Shown one piece after another: positions 7,856-14,212 of a stretch of 15,322 nt of DNA. Position numbers and translations under genes: made by a program. The notes beneath the pieces were generated by a model. It was given only the letters and a program-made list of their open reading frames with translations, was not told the DNA's origin and made no database searches. Position 1 is the first letter of the stretch; every line of letters begins with the position of its first letter. Source of the stretch: an uncultured Collinsella sp. (GTDB lineage Bacteria; Actinomycetota; Coriobacteriia; Coriobacteriales; Coriobacteriaceae); contig CAUDCB010000033.1 in NCBI GenBank assembly GCA_958447915.1, positions 1 to 15,322 on the forward strand. Direction: 5' to 3'.

Positions 7856-9038
7856 CGAGAAGCGCCTCCACTCCGGGCAGGGCCTTACCCTCGACGAGCT
7901 CCATGGAAGCGCCACCACCGGTGGAGATCCAGCTCATCTTGTCGGCCAGGTTGAACTTGTTGACGGCTGCGACAGAGTCGCCACCGCCGATGATCGAGGT
8001 GCAGTCGGCCTCGGCGACAGCCTCGGCGATAGCCTGGGTGCCGTGAGCGAAGTTGTCGAACTCGAAGACGCCCATGGGGCCGTTCCAGAACACGGTCTTG
8101 GCGCCCTTGACGGCCTCGGCGTAAAGCTCCTCGGTCTTGGGGCCGATGTCCATGCCCTCACGATCGTCGGGGATAGCGTCGGAAGCGACAACCTCGGGGA
8201 CAGCGTCCTCGCCAAAGTGATCGGCAACGCGGTTGTCGATGGGGAGCAGGATCTTGACGCCCTTCTCCTCGGCCTTCTTGAGCATCTCGCCAGCGCGCTC
8301 GACCCAGTCCTCTTCCTTGAGGGACTGACCGACGGACATGCCCTGAGCCAGGAAGAAGGTGTAGGCCATACCGCCACCGATGATCAGGGTGTCAGCGGAG
8401 TCGATGAGGTGATCGAGAACGCCGATCTTGGAGGAAACCTTGGAACCGCCGACGATAGCGACGAAGGGGCGCTCGGGCTCGGCGAAGATGCCGGTCAGCG
8501 TGTCGACCTCCTTCTCAAGCAGGAAGCCGGCGACGGCGGGCAGGTAAGCGGCGGGGCCCACAACGGAACCCTGGGCGCGGTGAGCGGTACCGAAAGCATC
8601 GAGAACGAAGACGTCGCCATAGGAAGCGAGCTTCTTGGCGATCTCGGGATCGTTCTTCTTCTCACGCTTATCGAAGCGGACGTTCTCGAGAACGAGAACC
8701 TTGCCCGGCTCGACGGCAGCGACAGCCTCGGCAGCCTTCTCGCCGTAGGTGTCGGCGACAAAGGCAACGTCGAGACCAGAGAGCTCGGCGAGCTTCTTGG
8801 CGACGGGCTCGAGGGACAGCTCGGGCTGGAAGCCGGTGCCATCAGGACGGCCGAGGTGGCTCATGAGGATGACGCGAGCGTTGTGCTCAACGAGATAGTT
8901 GATGGTGGGCAGGGCAGCCTTGATACGGGTGGTGTCGCCAACGACGCCATCCTTGATAGGCACGTTGAAGTCAACGCGGACGAGAACGCGCTTGCCGTCG
9001 ACATCGATGTCGCGGACGGTCTTCTTGGTAAAGGCCAT
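7848..9038 (-). CDS. pgk: Phosphoglycerate kinase
   Basis: This enzyme transfers phosphate from 1,3-bisphosphoglycerate to ADP, the first ATP-yielding step of glycolysis. It has 396 residues, the normal length. Visible motifs are RVDFNVP (21-27), SHLGRP (60-65), ENVRF (118-122), the ADP-binding GGSKVSSKIGV (197-207), WNGPMGVFE (318-326), GGGDSVAA (351-358) and STGGGASMELVEG (372-384). The start is the ATG at 9036-9038, preceded by GAAAGGTAG. An in-frame ATG 36 bases further up (9074) would add residues not found in the family and would begin inside a leader hairpin. The gene follows gap after a 140-base gap holding the gap terminator, and overlaps tpiA by 8 bases. Confidence 0.96.
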   Translation of the reverse strand: MAFTKKTVRDIDVDGKRVLVRVDFNVPIKDGVVGDTTRIKAALPTINYLVEHNARVILMSHLGRPDGTGFQPELSLEPVAKKLAELSGLDVAFVADTYGEKAAEAVAAVEPGKVLVLENVRFDKREKKNDPEIAKKLASYGDVFVLDAFGTAHRAQGSVVGPAAYLPAVAGFLLEKEVDTLTGIFAEPERPFVAIVGGSKVSSKIGVLDHLIDSADTLIIGGGMAYTFFLAQGMSVGQSLKEEDWVERAGEMLKKAEEKGVKILLPIDNRVADHFGEDAVPEVVASDAIPDDREGMDIGPKTEELYAEAVKGAKTVFWNGPMGVFEFDNFAHGTQAIAEAVAEADCTSIIGGGDSVAAVNKFNLADKMSWISTGGGASMELVEGKALPGVEALLDA

Positions 9039-9061
9039 GTTTGCTTCTACCTTTCGTACGT

Positions 9062-9084
9062 GTCTGCCTCCCATTACGGCAGAC
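9062..9084 (-). promoter_or_regulatory. Hairpin in the pgk leader
   Basis: GTCTGCC (9062-9068) and GGCAGAC (9078-9084) form a perfect 7-bp stem with a 9-base loop. It lies between the gap terminator and the pgk ribosome binding site. It may protect or tune the pgk-tpiA-gpmI message. No protein or ligand is implied by the sequence. Confidence 0.45.
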
Positions 9085-9091
9085 GATTTCC

Positions 9092-9141
9092 TATAAAAAG
9101 GGCGCGACCCTAGGGTGTAAGCCCTATAAGGCCGCGCCCTT
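9092..9141 (-). terminator. Terminator after gap, likely leaky
   Basis: The outer stem AAGGGCGCG (9098-9106) pairs with CGCGCCCTT (9133-9141), and an inner stem TAGGG (9111-9115) pairs with CCCTA (9122-9126). On the minus strand the structure ends in CCCTTTTTATAG, a good U-tract. No clear promoter is visible in the roughly 50 bases between it and pgk, so pgk-tpiA-gpmI probably depends on read-through. That would lower expression relative to gap. Confidence 0.85.
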
Positions 9142-9178
9142 CTTTAGACGCTCAACGAGCTATTCGCTAAAAGCTAAA

Positions 9179-10204
9179 TTAAGCAACGAACTTCTCGAAG
9201 TACTTGATGGTGCGGACCATCTGAGAGGTGTAAGAGTTCTCGTTGTCGTACCAAGAGGTGACCTGAACGAGGGTCTGGCCGTTGCCGAGGTCAGAGCACA
9301 TGGTCTGAGTGGCGTCGAAGATGGAGCCATGGGTCTCGCCGATGATGTCGGTGGAGACGATGTCGTCCTCGTTGTAACCGAAGGTCTCGGAGATGGTGGC
9401 AGCGTAGGCCTTCATAGCGGCGTTGACCTCGTCGACGGTGACCTTCTTGTCAACGACAGCGTAGAGGTTGGTGATGGAGCCGGTCGGCGTCGGGACGCGC
9501 TGGGCGGCACCGATGAGCTTACCGTTGAGCTCGGGGAGAACCAGGCCGATAGCCTTGGCAGCACCGGTGGTGTTGGGGACGATGTTGACGGCGCAGGCGC
9601 GGCTACGACGCTTGTTGCCCTTGCGCTGCGGGCCGTCGAGCGGCATCTGGTCGCCGGTCCAGGCGTGAATGGTGGTCATGATGCCGGACACGATGGGAGC
9701 GAAGTCGTTCAGACCCTTGGCCATCGGGGCGAGGCAGTTGGTGGTGCAGGAAGCAGCGGAGATGATGTTGTCCTCAGCGGTCAGCGTCTCATGGTTGACG
9801 TTGTACACGATGGTGGGCAGATCGCTGCCGGCCGGAGCGGAGATGACGACCTTCTTGGCGCCAGCGTTGATGTGGGCCTGAGCCTTAGCCTTGCTGGTGT
9901 AGAAGCCGGTGCACTCGAGAACGACGTCGACGTCGAGGTCGCCCCAAGGCAGGTTGTTGGCGTCGGCCTCCTTGTAGATCTTGATCTCCTTGCCGTCAAC
10001 GGTGATGGAATCCTCGCCAGCAACGACCTCGTGATCGCGAGCGTAGTTGCCCTGCGTGGAGTCGTACTTCAGCAGGTAAGCGAGCATATCGGGAGAGGTG
10101 AGGTCGTTGATAGCGACGATCTCGGAGCCCTCATGACCGAACATCTGACGGAAAGCCAGACGACCGATGCGACCGAAGCCGTTAATAGCAACCTTTACTG
10201 CCAT
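9179..10204 (-). CDS. gap: Glyceraldehyde-3-phosphate dehydrogenase, type I (NAD-dependent)
   Basis: This enzyme oxidises and phosphorylates glyceraldehyde-3-phosphate to 1,3-bisphosphoglycerate with NAD. It has 341 residues. The Rossmann start is [11 protein letters not shown] (5-15), and D34 in AIND is the Asp that favours NAD over NADP. The catalytic Cys is C153 in SCTTNC, with H180 as its partner. AWTGDQ (181-186) and the S-loop follow; the S-loop is a few residues longer (KGNKRR) than in the shorter eukaryotic-type enzymes. [10 protein letters not shown] (211-220) and SWYDNE (317-322) are also present. The start is the ATG at 10202-10204 with AAAGGAG upstream. In-frame codons extending to 10306 do not resemble the family. 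The gene has its own AT-rich promoter region and is followed by a terminator. Confidence 0.97.
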   Translation of the reverse strand: MAVKVAINGFGRIGRLAFRQMFGHEGSEIVAINDLTSPDMLAYLLKYDSTQGNYARDHEVVAGEDSITVDGKEIKIYKEADANNLPWGDLDVDVVLECTGFYTSKAKAQAHINAGAKKVVISAPAGSDLPTIVYNVNHETLTAEDNIISAASCTTNCLAPMAKGLNDFAPIVSGIMTTIHAWTGDQMPLDGPQRKGNKRRSRACAVNIVPNTTGAAKAIGLVLPELNGKLIGAAQRVPTPTGSITNLYAVVDKKVTVDEVNAAMKAYAATISETFGYNEDDIVSTDIIGETHGSIFDATQTMCSDLGNGQTLVQVTSWYDNENSYTSQMVRTIKYFEKFVA

Positions 10205-10221
10205 TGTGTCTCCTTTCGTAA

Positions 10222-10256
10222 GGCCCCCGCGAGCTACAGCGCCCGCCGTTGAGGCC
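10222..10256 (-). promoter_or_regulatory. GC-rich hairpin in the gap leader
   Basis: On the minus strand GGCCTC (from 10256-10251) pairs with GGGGCC (from 10227-10222), and inside it GCGGGC (10246-10241) pairs with GCTCGC (10234-10229) around a 6-base loop. Each stem includes one G-U pair. The hairpin ends about 9 bases before the AAAGGAG ribosome binding site. A 5' stem in the leader of a highly expressed glycolytic gene is a plausible mRNA stabiliser. Confidence 0.5.
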
Positions 10257-10276
10257 CACAAACTAACCACTCGCCT

Positions 10277-10282
10277 AATATA
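10277..10282 (-). promoter_or_regulatory. Candidate -10 box of the gap promoter
   Basis: On the minus strand this reads TATATT (5/6 to consensus), preceded by a run of eight A residues. Any -35 is weak. Transcription would start near 10270, giving a leader of about 65 bases that contains the GC-rich hairpin. Confidence 0.35.
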
Positions 10283-10338
10283 CCTTTTTTTTGACTTGAA
10301 TTTCACGAGAATGCTCGAAATTGAAAATCAAATTTACG

Positions 10339-10352
10339 TTAAAACGTTTTAA
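10339..10352. promoter_or_regulatory. Perfect 14-base palindrome upstream of gap
   Basis: TTAAAACGTTTTAA is a perfect palindrome with a central CG, the general form of LacI-family operators. It differs from the CcpA cre pattern at the outer TG/CA positions. It lies about 60 bases upstream of the candidate gap -10 and 46 bases past the whiA stop. The surrounding AT-richness raises the chance of coincidence. Confidence 0.35.
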
Positions 10353-10397
10353 AGAGTAAAACAGCAGTTCAATCCCTATATAAGCAGTTTCGCTCAA

Positions 10398-11327
10398 CTA
10401 CCTGTTTGCTTCAATGAGCTTTTCAAGCCTCAAAACTCGATGGTAGAGGGCCGACTTCGACAAGGGAGGGTCAGCCATCTCCCCCAGATCACGCAGTGAC
10501 AGATCGGGATAGCGCTCGCGCAGGTCGCAAAAGACCGCCAAGGCGTCCGGAAGCGTGTCGCGCAAACCCCGCTGTTCGAGCTCATCGATCAACGCAAGCT
10601 GATGCTGGGCGGCACCTGCACTTCTGGTCTGATTGGCCAGTTCGGCATTCACGCGACGGTTTACGTCGTTCTTAACCAATTTGACCGCGCGCGCTTCCTC
10701 GATCTCGGCAACGCTGCGCTTGGCGCCGACCAGCTTTAGGAGCTGCTCGATCTCCTCGGCGCTCTTAATGTAGACGGCAAAGGACCCGCGCCGCGCGTTA
10801 ACGCGCGCATGGACCCCAATCTGCTCCAATAGATCGCAAAGTCCCCGGGCATACTGCTCGCCCTGCACCGCGATCTCCAAATGAAAGTCTCCGCGGGGAT
10901 CGGCCACGAAACCGCCGGCGATGAGCGCGCCGCGGATGTAGGCAAGTCTGCAGCAGGGACGGGCAACGATGTGCCGGGGAACACCGGCGACGAGCCCTCC
11001 CCTGCGGTCTAGAATGCCCAGCAGCACCAGAGCCTTGTCCAGGTCGGGTTGATCGGGCAGGGTAATGAGATAGTTACGGACCTTATGCAAGACCGATTTA
11101 CGAACGGTGAATTCCGTTTTGAGCTTAAGGATACGATGCGTCAGCGTGATCATCGTGCGCGCGACGGCACCCGTCTCGGTCGCGACCGTCAAACGATACC
11201 GCCCGGAGCCGGCCAGCGAAAGTGTACCGCTCACACGCGTCAGGGCGGCAAGCGTCGACAAATCGCAGTATTCACATTCGGGTTCGCAGCGCGCGAGCTC
11301 GTCACGCACCTCGGCGGTAAACGACAT
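10398..11327 (-). CDS. whiA: DNA-binding protein WhiA
   Basis: WhiA is a conserved Gram-positive DNA-binding protein. It controls sporulation septation in Streptomyces and affects cell division or chromosome segregation elsewhere. This copy has 309 residues. The N-terminal half is the LAGLIDADG homing-endonuclease-like fold, here AYIRGALIAGGFVADPRGDF (129-148). The conserved NRRVNAELAN lies at 223-232. A C-terminal helix-turn-helix ends the protein (about 277-304, with LGEMADPPLSKSALYHR at 281-297). The start is the ATG at 11325-11327, 6 bases after rapZ. Its ribosome binding site is weak (ATAGG over the rapZ stop), so coupling to rapZ is likely. An unusual Cys group C14, C18, C21 lies near the N-terminus. 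I see no terminator after the gene. Confidence 0.94.
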   Translation of the reverse strand: MSFTAEVRDELARCEPECEYCDLSTLAALTRVSGTLSLAGSGRYRLTVATETGAVARTMITLTHRILKLKTEFTVRKSVLHKVRNYLITLPDQPDLDKALVLLGILDRRGGLVAGVPRHIVARPCCRLAYIRGALIAGGFVADPRGDFHLEIAVQGEQYARGLCDLLEQIGVHARVNARRGSFAVYIKSAEEIEQLLKLVGAKRSVAEIEEARAVKLVKNDVNRRVNAELANQTRSAGAAQHQLALIDELEQRGLRDTLPDALAVFCDLRERYPDLSLRDLGEMADPPLSKSALYHRVLRLEKLIEANR

Positions 11328-11333
11328 GCAGGC

Positions 11334-12254
11334 CTATGCTTTCGTGTTCGCGCGCGACAAGTCGCGATGGGAAATGCTCACGTGATACTGGGCGCCTTCC
11401 AAATAACGCGCCGTGGCCTCGGCGATGGCAACGCTGCGGTGTTGACCGCCCGTGCAACCGATGGCGATAGAAAGCTGCGGCTTGCCCTCCGCGATATAGC
11501 CGGGCATGACCGTATCGAGCAGCTGCGTCCAGGCCTTCCAGAACTCCTGGGTCTTGGGATGGTCCAGAACAAAGTCGGAGACTTTCTTATCGAGACCGGT
11601 CATGGTGCGCATCTCGGGATCGTAGAACGGATTGGGCAGGAAGCGAACGTCGATCATGATGTCCGCCTCGACGGGCATACCGTGCTTAAAGCCAAACGAG
11701 AACACGTGAACGTCCATGAGCTGCTGGTCGGACAACTCGGAGAACGCCATGCGCAATTTGTTGCGCAGAGCAGAGGTGCGCAAGCGGCTCGTATCGATAA
11801 TCATGTCAGCTCGGTCGCGAACGCCCTGCAGCTGCAGGCGCTCGCGCTGAATCGCATCGGCCGTAGTCTCCCCCGGCTTGGCAATGGGATGGCGGCGGCG
11901 GTTTTCACTATAACGACGGATCAGCACCTCGTCAGAGGCCTCGAGAAACACGATGTCACAGCTCATCTCGCGCTCCTCGAGTGCGGCAACGGCATCGAGC
12001 AGCTCATCGAACAAGCCCTGGCTGCGCAGGTCGCAGGTGACGGCAAGATGCCTGCCCACGCCCGTATTGATGCCGACGAGTTCGGCAAGCTGGGCGATCA
12101 GACGCGGAGGCAGGTTATCAATGCAAAAATAGCCCATGTCCTCGAACACATGCACGGCCTGCGTTCGGCCCGATCCAGACATTCCGGTGATGATGACGAT
12201 ATCGGGGATGCGCTCCGAGCGCTCCGCCGCATCCATGGCATCTCCCTTTTGCAT
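11334..12254 (-). CDS. rapZ: RapZ/YvcJ-family nucleotide-binding protein
   Basis: This is a P-loop protein. In E. coli RapZ binds glucosamine-6-phosphate and controls decay of the GlmZ small RNA; in Bacillus the homolog YvcJ hydrolyses GTP and affects competence. It has 306 residues. The N-terminal P-loop is GMSGSGRT (24-31), with Arg replacing the usual Lys, which I recall as common in actinobacterial members. DLRS (76-79) and FLEASDEVLIRRYSENRRRHP (104-123; two overlapping family motifs) follow. The C-terminal domain carries FGFKHGMPVEADIMIDVRF (187-205) and CTGGQHRSV (267-275). The ATG at 12252-12254 has a perfect AGGAGG 6 bases upstream; a second in-frame ATG at 12236 also has GGGAG. The RNA partner seen in enterobacteria is not expected here, so its role is uncertain. 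Confidence 0.93.
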   Translation of the reverse strand: MQKGDAMDAAERSERIPDIVIITGMSGSGRTQAVHVFEDMGYFCIDNLPPRLIAQLAELVGINTGVGRHLAVTCDLRSQGLFDELLDAVAALEEREMSCDIVFLEASDEVLIRRYSENRRRHPIAKPGETTADAIQRERLQLQGVRDRADMIIDTSRLRTSALRNKLRMAFSELSDQQLMDVHVFSFGFKHGMPVEADIMIDVRFLPNPFYDPEMRTMTGLDKKVSDFVLDHPKTQEFWKAWTQLLDTVMPGYIAEGKPQLSIAIGCTGGQHRSVAIAEATARYLEGAQYHVSISHRDLSRANTKA

Positions 12255-12263
12255 GTGTGCCTC

Positions 12264-12301
12264 CTAAAACAAGCGCGGGACCCGGCCAGCGGATCCCGCG
12301 C
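12264..12301 (-). terminator. Terminator between nanE and rapZ, touching the rapZ ribosome binding site
   Basis: GCGCGGGA (12273-12280) pairs with TCCCGCGC (12294-12301), with a short inner CCG/CGG stem. On the minus strand it is followed by TTGTTTTAGGAGG, so the U-tract runs directly into the AGGAGG of rapZ. It ends the nan message, but it also sits in any rapZ leader that starts further upstream. Confidence 0.8.
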
Positions 12302-12319
12302 GATCAATTGCCTTTATTG

Positions 12320-12342
12320 AGTATACCGCCCCAAGCGGATAC
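12320..12342 (-). promoter_or_regulatory. Candidate rapZ-whiA promoter with overlapping inverted repeat
   Basis: On the minus strand TATACT (12320-12325) is a good -10 box, with only a weak -35 upstream. An imperfect inverted repeat overlaps it: GTAT-a-CCGC (12321-12329) with GCGGATAC (12335-12342), one bulged base. This could be an operator, or a hairpin belonging to the nanE 3' end. If it is a promoter, the transcript passes through the following terminator before reaching rapZ. Confidence 0.35.
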
Positions 12343-12352
12343 GAGGTCCGTC

Positions 12353-13039
12353 TTACGCCTCAAGCGCGGCTTTGAACCAACTCGTAATACTCGTGGGGTG
12401 CGTAATGGCAGTGCCCACGACAACTGCCCAGGCGCCCGCATCAATCGCGGCGCGGGCCTCCTCAGGCGTGTGCACGCGACCCTCGCAGATGATGGGAAGG
12501 CCGGGAAACTCCTCGGTCGCCTGGCGCAGGAGCGGCAGATCGGGACCGTCGGCCATGGTGCAATCGATGGCGGCGACACCATGAGAAAGCGTGGTGGACA
12601 CCAGGTCGAAGCCCATGTCGACAGCACGACGAATATCCTCGATGGTGGCACAGTCGGCCATCAGGAGCACGCCCTCCTCGTGCAGCGGACGGAAGGTGTC
12701 CTCAACGGTCTTGCCATCGGGACGCGGGCGATCAGTGGCGTCAATTGCCACGATGTCGGCACCGGCGGCAACGCAGGCGCGAGCATGACGCAGCGTCGGC
12801 GTGATGTAGACGCCCTCGTGTCCATCCTTCCACAAGCCGATGACGGGGACCTCGCAGCGGCCCTTAATGGCGGCGATGTCGGCAAGACCCTGGCAGCGAA
12901 TAGCGGCAGCACCGCCAAGCTCGCAGGCGCGAGACATCTGAGCCATGGTTTCGGGCGTACGAAGCGGCTCGCCCATATACGCCTGAACGCTCACGACGAG
13001 CTTGCCCTTTAGGGACTGGATCAAAGGATCAACGGTCAT
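12353..13039 (-). CDS. nanE: N-acetylmannosamine-6-phosphate 2-epimerase
   Basis: This is a cytoplasmic (beta/alpha)8-barrel enzyme that turns ManNAc-6-phosphate into GlcNAc-6-phosphate, the last dedicated step before general amino-sugar catabolism. It has 228 residues, a normal length. Family features: SVQAYMGEPLRTPETM (17-32), AAIRCQG (45-51), GLWKDGHEGVYITPT (68-82) with the expected catalytic Lys at 71, DIVAIDATDRPRPDG (95-109), CEGRVHTPEEA (185-195) with the expected Glu at 186, and VVVGTAITHP (206-215). Most relatives have Arg where this has H214. The start is the ATG at 13037-13039 with AAAGG about 11 bases upstream; an in-frame ATG at 13078 falls inside a long hairpin and is not family-like. 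It follows the ROK kinase and aldolase genes, supporting a sialic acid or ManNAc route. Confidence 0.9.
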   Translation of the reverse strand: MTVDPLIQSLKGKLVVSVQAYMGEPLRTPETMAQMSRACELGGAAAIRCQGLADIAAIKGRCEVPVIGLWKDGHEGVYITPTLRHARACVAAGADIVAIDATDRPRPDGKTVEDTFRPLHEEGVLLMADCATIEDIRRAVDMGFDLVSTTLSHGVAAIDCTMADGPDLPLLRQATEEFPGLPIICEGRVHTPEEARAAIDAGAWAVVVGTAITHPTSITSWFKAALEA

Positions 13040-13064
13040 GTTCGACTCAACCTTTCTCAAAACA

Positions 13065-13162
13065 GCCTTCTGAGACACCGCACCTTGACGTTCAAACCGT
13101 CGCTCGCGTACCGAAGTACGCTTCGCTCCTCTTTCACGTCAATCTGCGGCACCTCAGAAGGC
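13065..13162 (-). other. Long structured RNA-like element between nanK and nanE
   Basis: A nested inverted repeat fills most of the 140-base spacer. Outer arms GCCTTCTGAG (13065-13074) and CTCAGAAGGC (13153-13162) match over 10 bp. Next CCGCA (13078-13082) pairs with TGCGG (13145-13149), then TTGACGT (13085-13091) with ACGTCAA (13136-13142). An apical GCGTAC (13106-13111) pairs with GTACGC (13116-13121). On the minus strand the apical loop is C(UUCG)G, an exceptionally stable tetraloop, and three junction bases form G-U pairs that would be A-C mismatches on the plus strand. This argues for a minus-strand RNA. It ends in TGTTTT just before the nanE ribosome binding site. Confidence 0.7.
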
Positions 13163-13179
13163 GCACTTGGTAGTTATGT

Positions 13180-14145
13180 TTACTTCAACGACGCAAGAAG
13201 GTGTTCGGCGGCGCCGATGAGCGGCGCGTCGCCCTCCAGAGAACCGATGAGGATCGGCGTGTCCTGAAGCGGGTCGAGCGCCTGGCTGGCATAGCCCTCG
13301 TGCACCGAGTCCTTCCACGTTTGCGAACGCCAATCGGGACCCTGGTGAATCACACCTCCCGAAAGCACGATGACCTCGGGATCCAAGATGTTGGCAAGCG
13401 AGCCCAAGCTGGCGCCCAGCGCAAAGCCGGCGTCATGGATGACCTCCGTCGCCTTTGCGTCGCCCGCACGGCACAGGTCGTTCACATCGCGACCGACCGA
13501 AGGACGGCTGGGGTCAACTCGACCGAAGCGCTCGTCGTACATACGGCCAATCGAGGTGCCCGAAGCTACCGACTCAAGATGGCCAGAACGACCACAGGCG
13601 CAGGGAATTCCGGCAGCAGCCGAGCACTCGATATGGCCCATATGGCCGGCAGCACCATGGAAGCCCTGCATCACGCGGCCGTTCTCGACATATGCGCCGC
13701 CGATGCCCGTACCGATTCCCAGGCACAAGACGGAGAACTTGCCCTTGCCGACGCCCCAGTGGGCCTCGCCCAGAGCATGAGCCTGCACGTCGCCCACAAC
13801 GGCAACGGGAAGACCAAGATCCTCGCGCAGACGCGGCCCCAACTGAACGCCAGACCAGCCGGGCATAATCTCGTTGGCATACGCGATGGCGCCCGTCTTG
13901 GGGTCGACGACGCCTGCGGCGCCAATGCCGACACCAAGAACCTCAACATCGGGGTTCGCTTCGATGGCGGCCTTAATAGACGCCTCGATGCGCTGGAAAA
14001 CTGCCTCGCCGCCTTCTTGGGCCTCGGTGGGAACCTCGGCTTCAAAGACCGGATGGGGCACGCTGCCATCAGCCGGGTACTCCATGATGGCAGTCGCAAT
14101 TTTAGTTCCGCCGATATCGACAGAGCAGACGTACTTGTTCTCCAT
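13180..14145 (-). CDS. nanK: ROK-family sugar kinase, probable N-acetylmannosamine kinase
   Basis: This would phosphorylate ManNAc at C6 using ATP. It has 321 residues. The N-terminal ATP-binding motif is DIGGTK (10-15), the catalytic Asp is D119 in VVGDVQAHALGE, and a second glycine-rich nucleotide motif is LGIGTGIGGAYV (142-153). The ROK zinc region reads GHMGHIECSAAAGIPCACGR then SGHLE (167-191), with H171, C182 and C184 as expected ligands. The third Cys of the usual CxCGxxGC is H189. ESVASG (191-196) resembles the ASG segment of NanK. The ATG at 14143-14145 has GAAGGAG upstream. The ROK family also contains glucose, fructose and GlcNAc kinases, so the substrate is inferred from the flanking aldolase and NanE. 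Kinase assignment is sure; ManNAc specificity is likely. Confidence 0.8.
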   Translation of the reverse strand: MENKYVCSVDIGGTKIATAIMEYPADGSVPHPVFEAEVPTEAQEGGEAVFQRIEASIKAAIEANPDVEVLGVGIGAAGVVDPKTGAIAYANEIMPGWSGVQLGPRLREDLGLPVAVVGDVQAHALGEAHWGVGKGKFSVLCLGIGTGIGGAYVENGRVMQGFHGAAGHMGHIECSAAAGIPCACGRSGHLESVASGTSIGRMYDERFGRVDPSRPSVGRDVNDLCRAGDAKATEVIHDAGFALGASLGSLANILDPEVIVLSGGVIHQGPDWRSQTWKDSVHEGYASQALDPLQDTPILIGSLEGDAPLIGAAEHLLASLK

Positions 14146-14150
14146 GTCGC

Positions 14151-14163
14151 TCTCCTTCGGAGA
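14151..14163 (-). promoter_or_regulatory. nanK ribosome binding site within a small hairpin
   Basis: On the minus strand TCTCC-GAA-GGAGA is a 5-bp inverted repeat with a 3-base loop. The GGAGA arm is the Shine-Dalgarno sequence (GAAGGAG) of the ROK kinase gene. The fold could mildly hide the site, but the 3-base loop makes it weak. Confidence 0.35.
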
Positions 14164-14212
14164 TAAAAACAACTACAGGAAATGCGCCGTCAGGCTAGCC
14201 GTCACAGCGCAG

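Noticed and set aside
7855..7918. Longer tpiA start at the upstream in-frame ATG (7918)
   Set aside because: It would add 21 residues absent from the family and overlap pgk by over 70 bases. The ATG at 7855 begins exactly at the conserved N-terminus.
7809..9113. Plus-strand open frame of 434 codons opposite pgk, with similar frames opposite gap, oppA, nanE and the ROK gene
   Set aside because: All lie antisense to clearly identified enzymes and lack family features, so they are shadows of the real genes.
10205..10306. Longer gap start at the in-frame ATG 10306
   Set aside because: The extra codons run through the AT-rich promoter region and the leader hairpin. The ATG at 10204 has a strong AAAGGAG and the family N-terminus.
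10361..10390. Direct repeat GCAGTT(T/C) downstream of whiA as a possible regulator array
   Set aside because: Only two 6-base copies about 20 bases apart in AT-rich sequence; too short to separate from chance.
12273..12301. CRISPR-like or tRNA-like structure in the nanE-rapZ spacer
   Set aside because: It is a single hairpin followed by a U-tract, fully explained as a terminator. There are no repeated units or tRNA arms.
14183..14211. Terminator for the nanA-like gene from the TGCGC...GCGCA repeat before TTGTTTTT
   Set aside because: The stem is only 5 bp with a 19-base loop, and the U-run is about 20 bases away; pairing is too weak to call.
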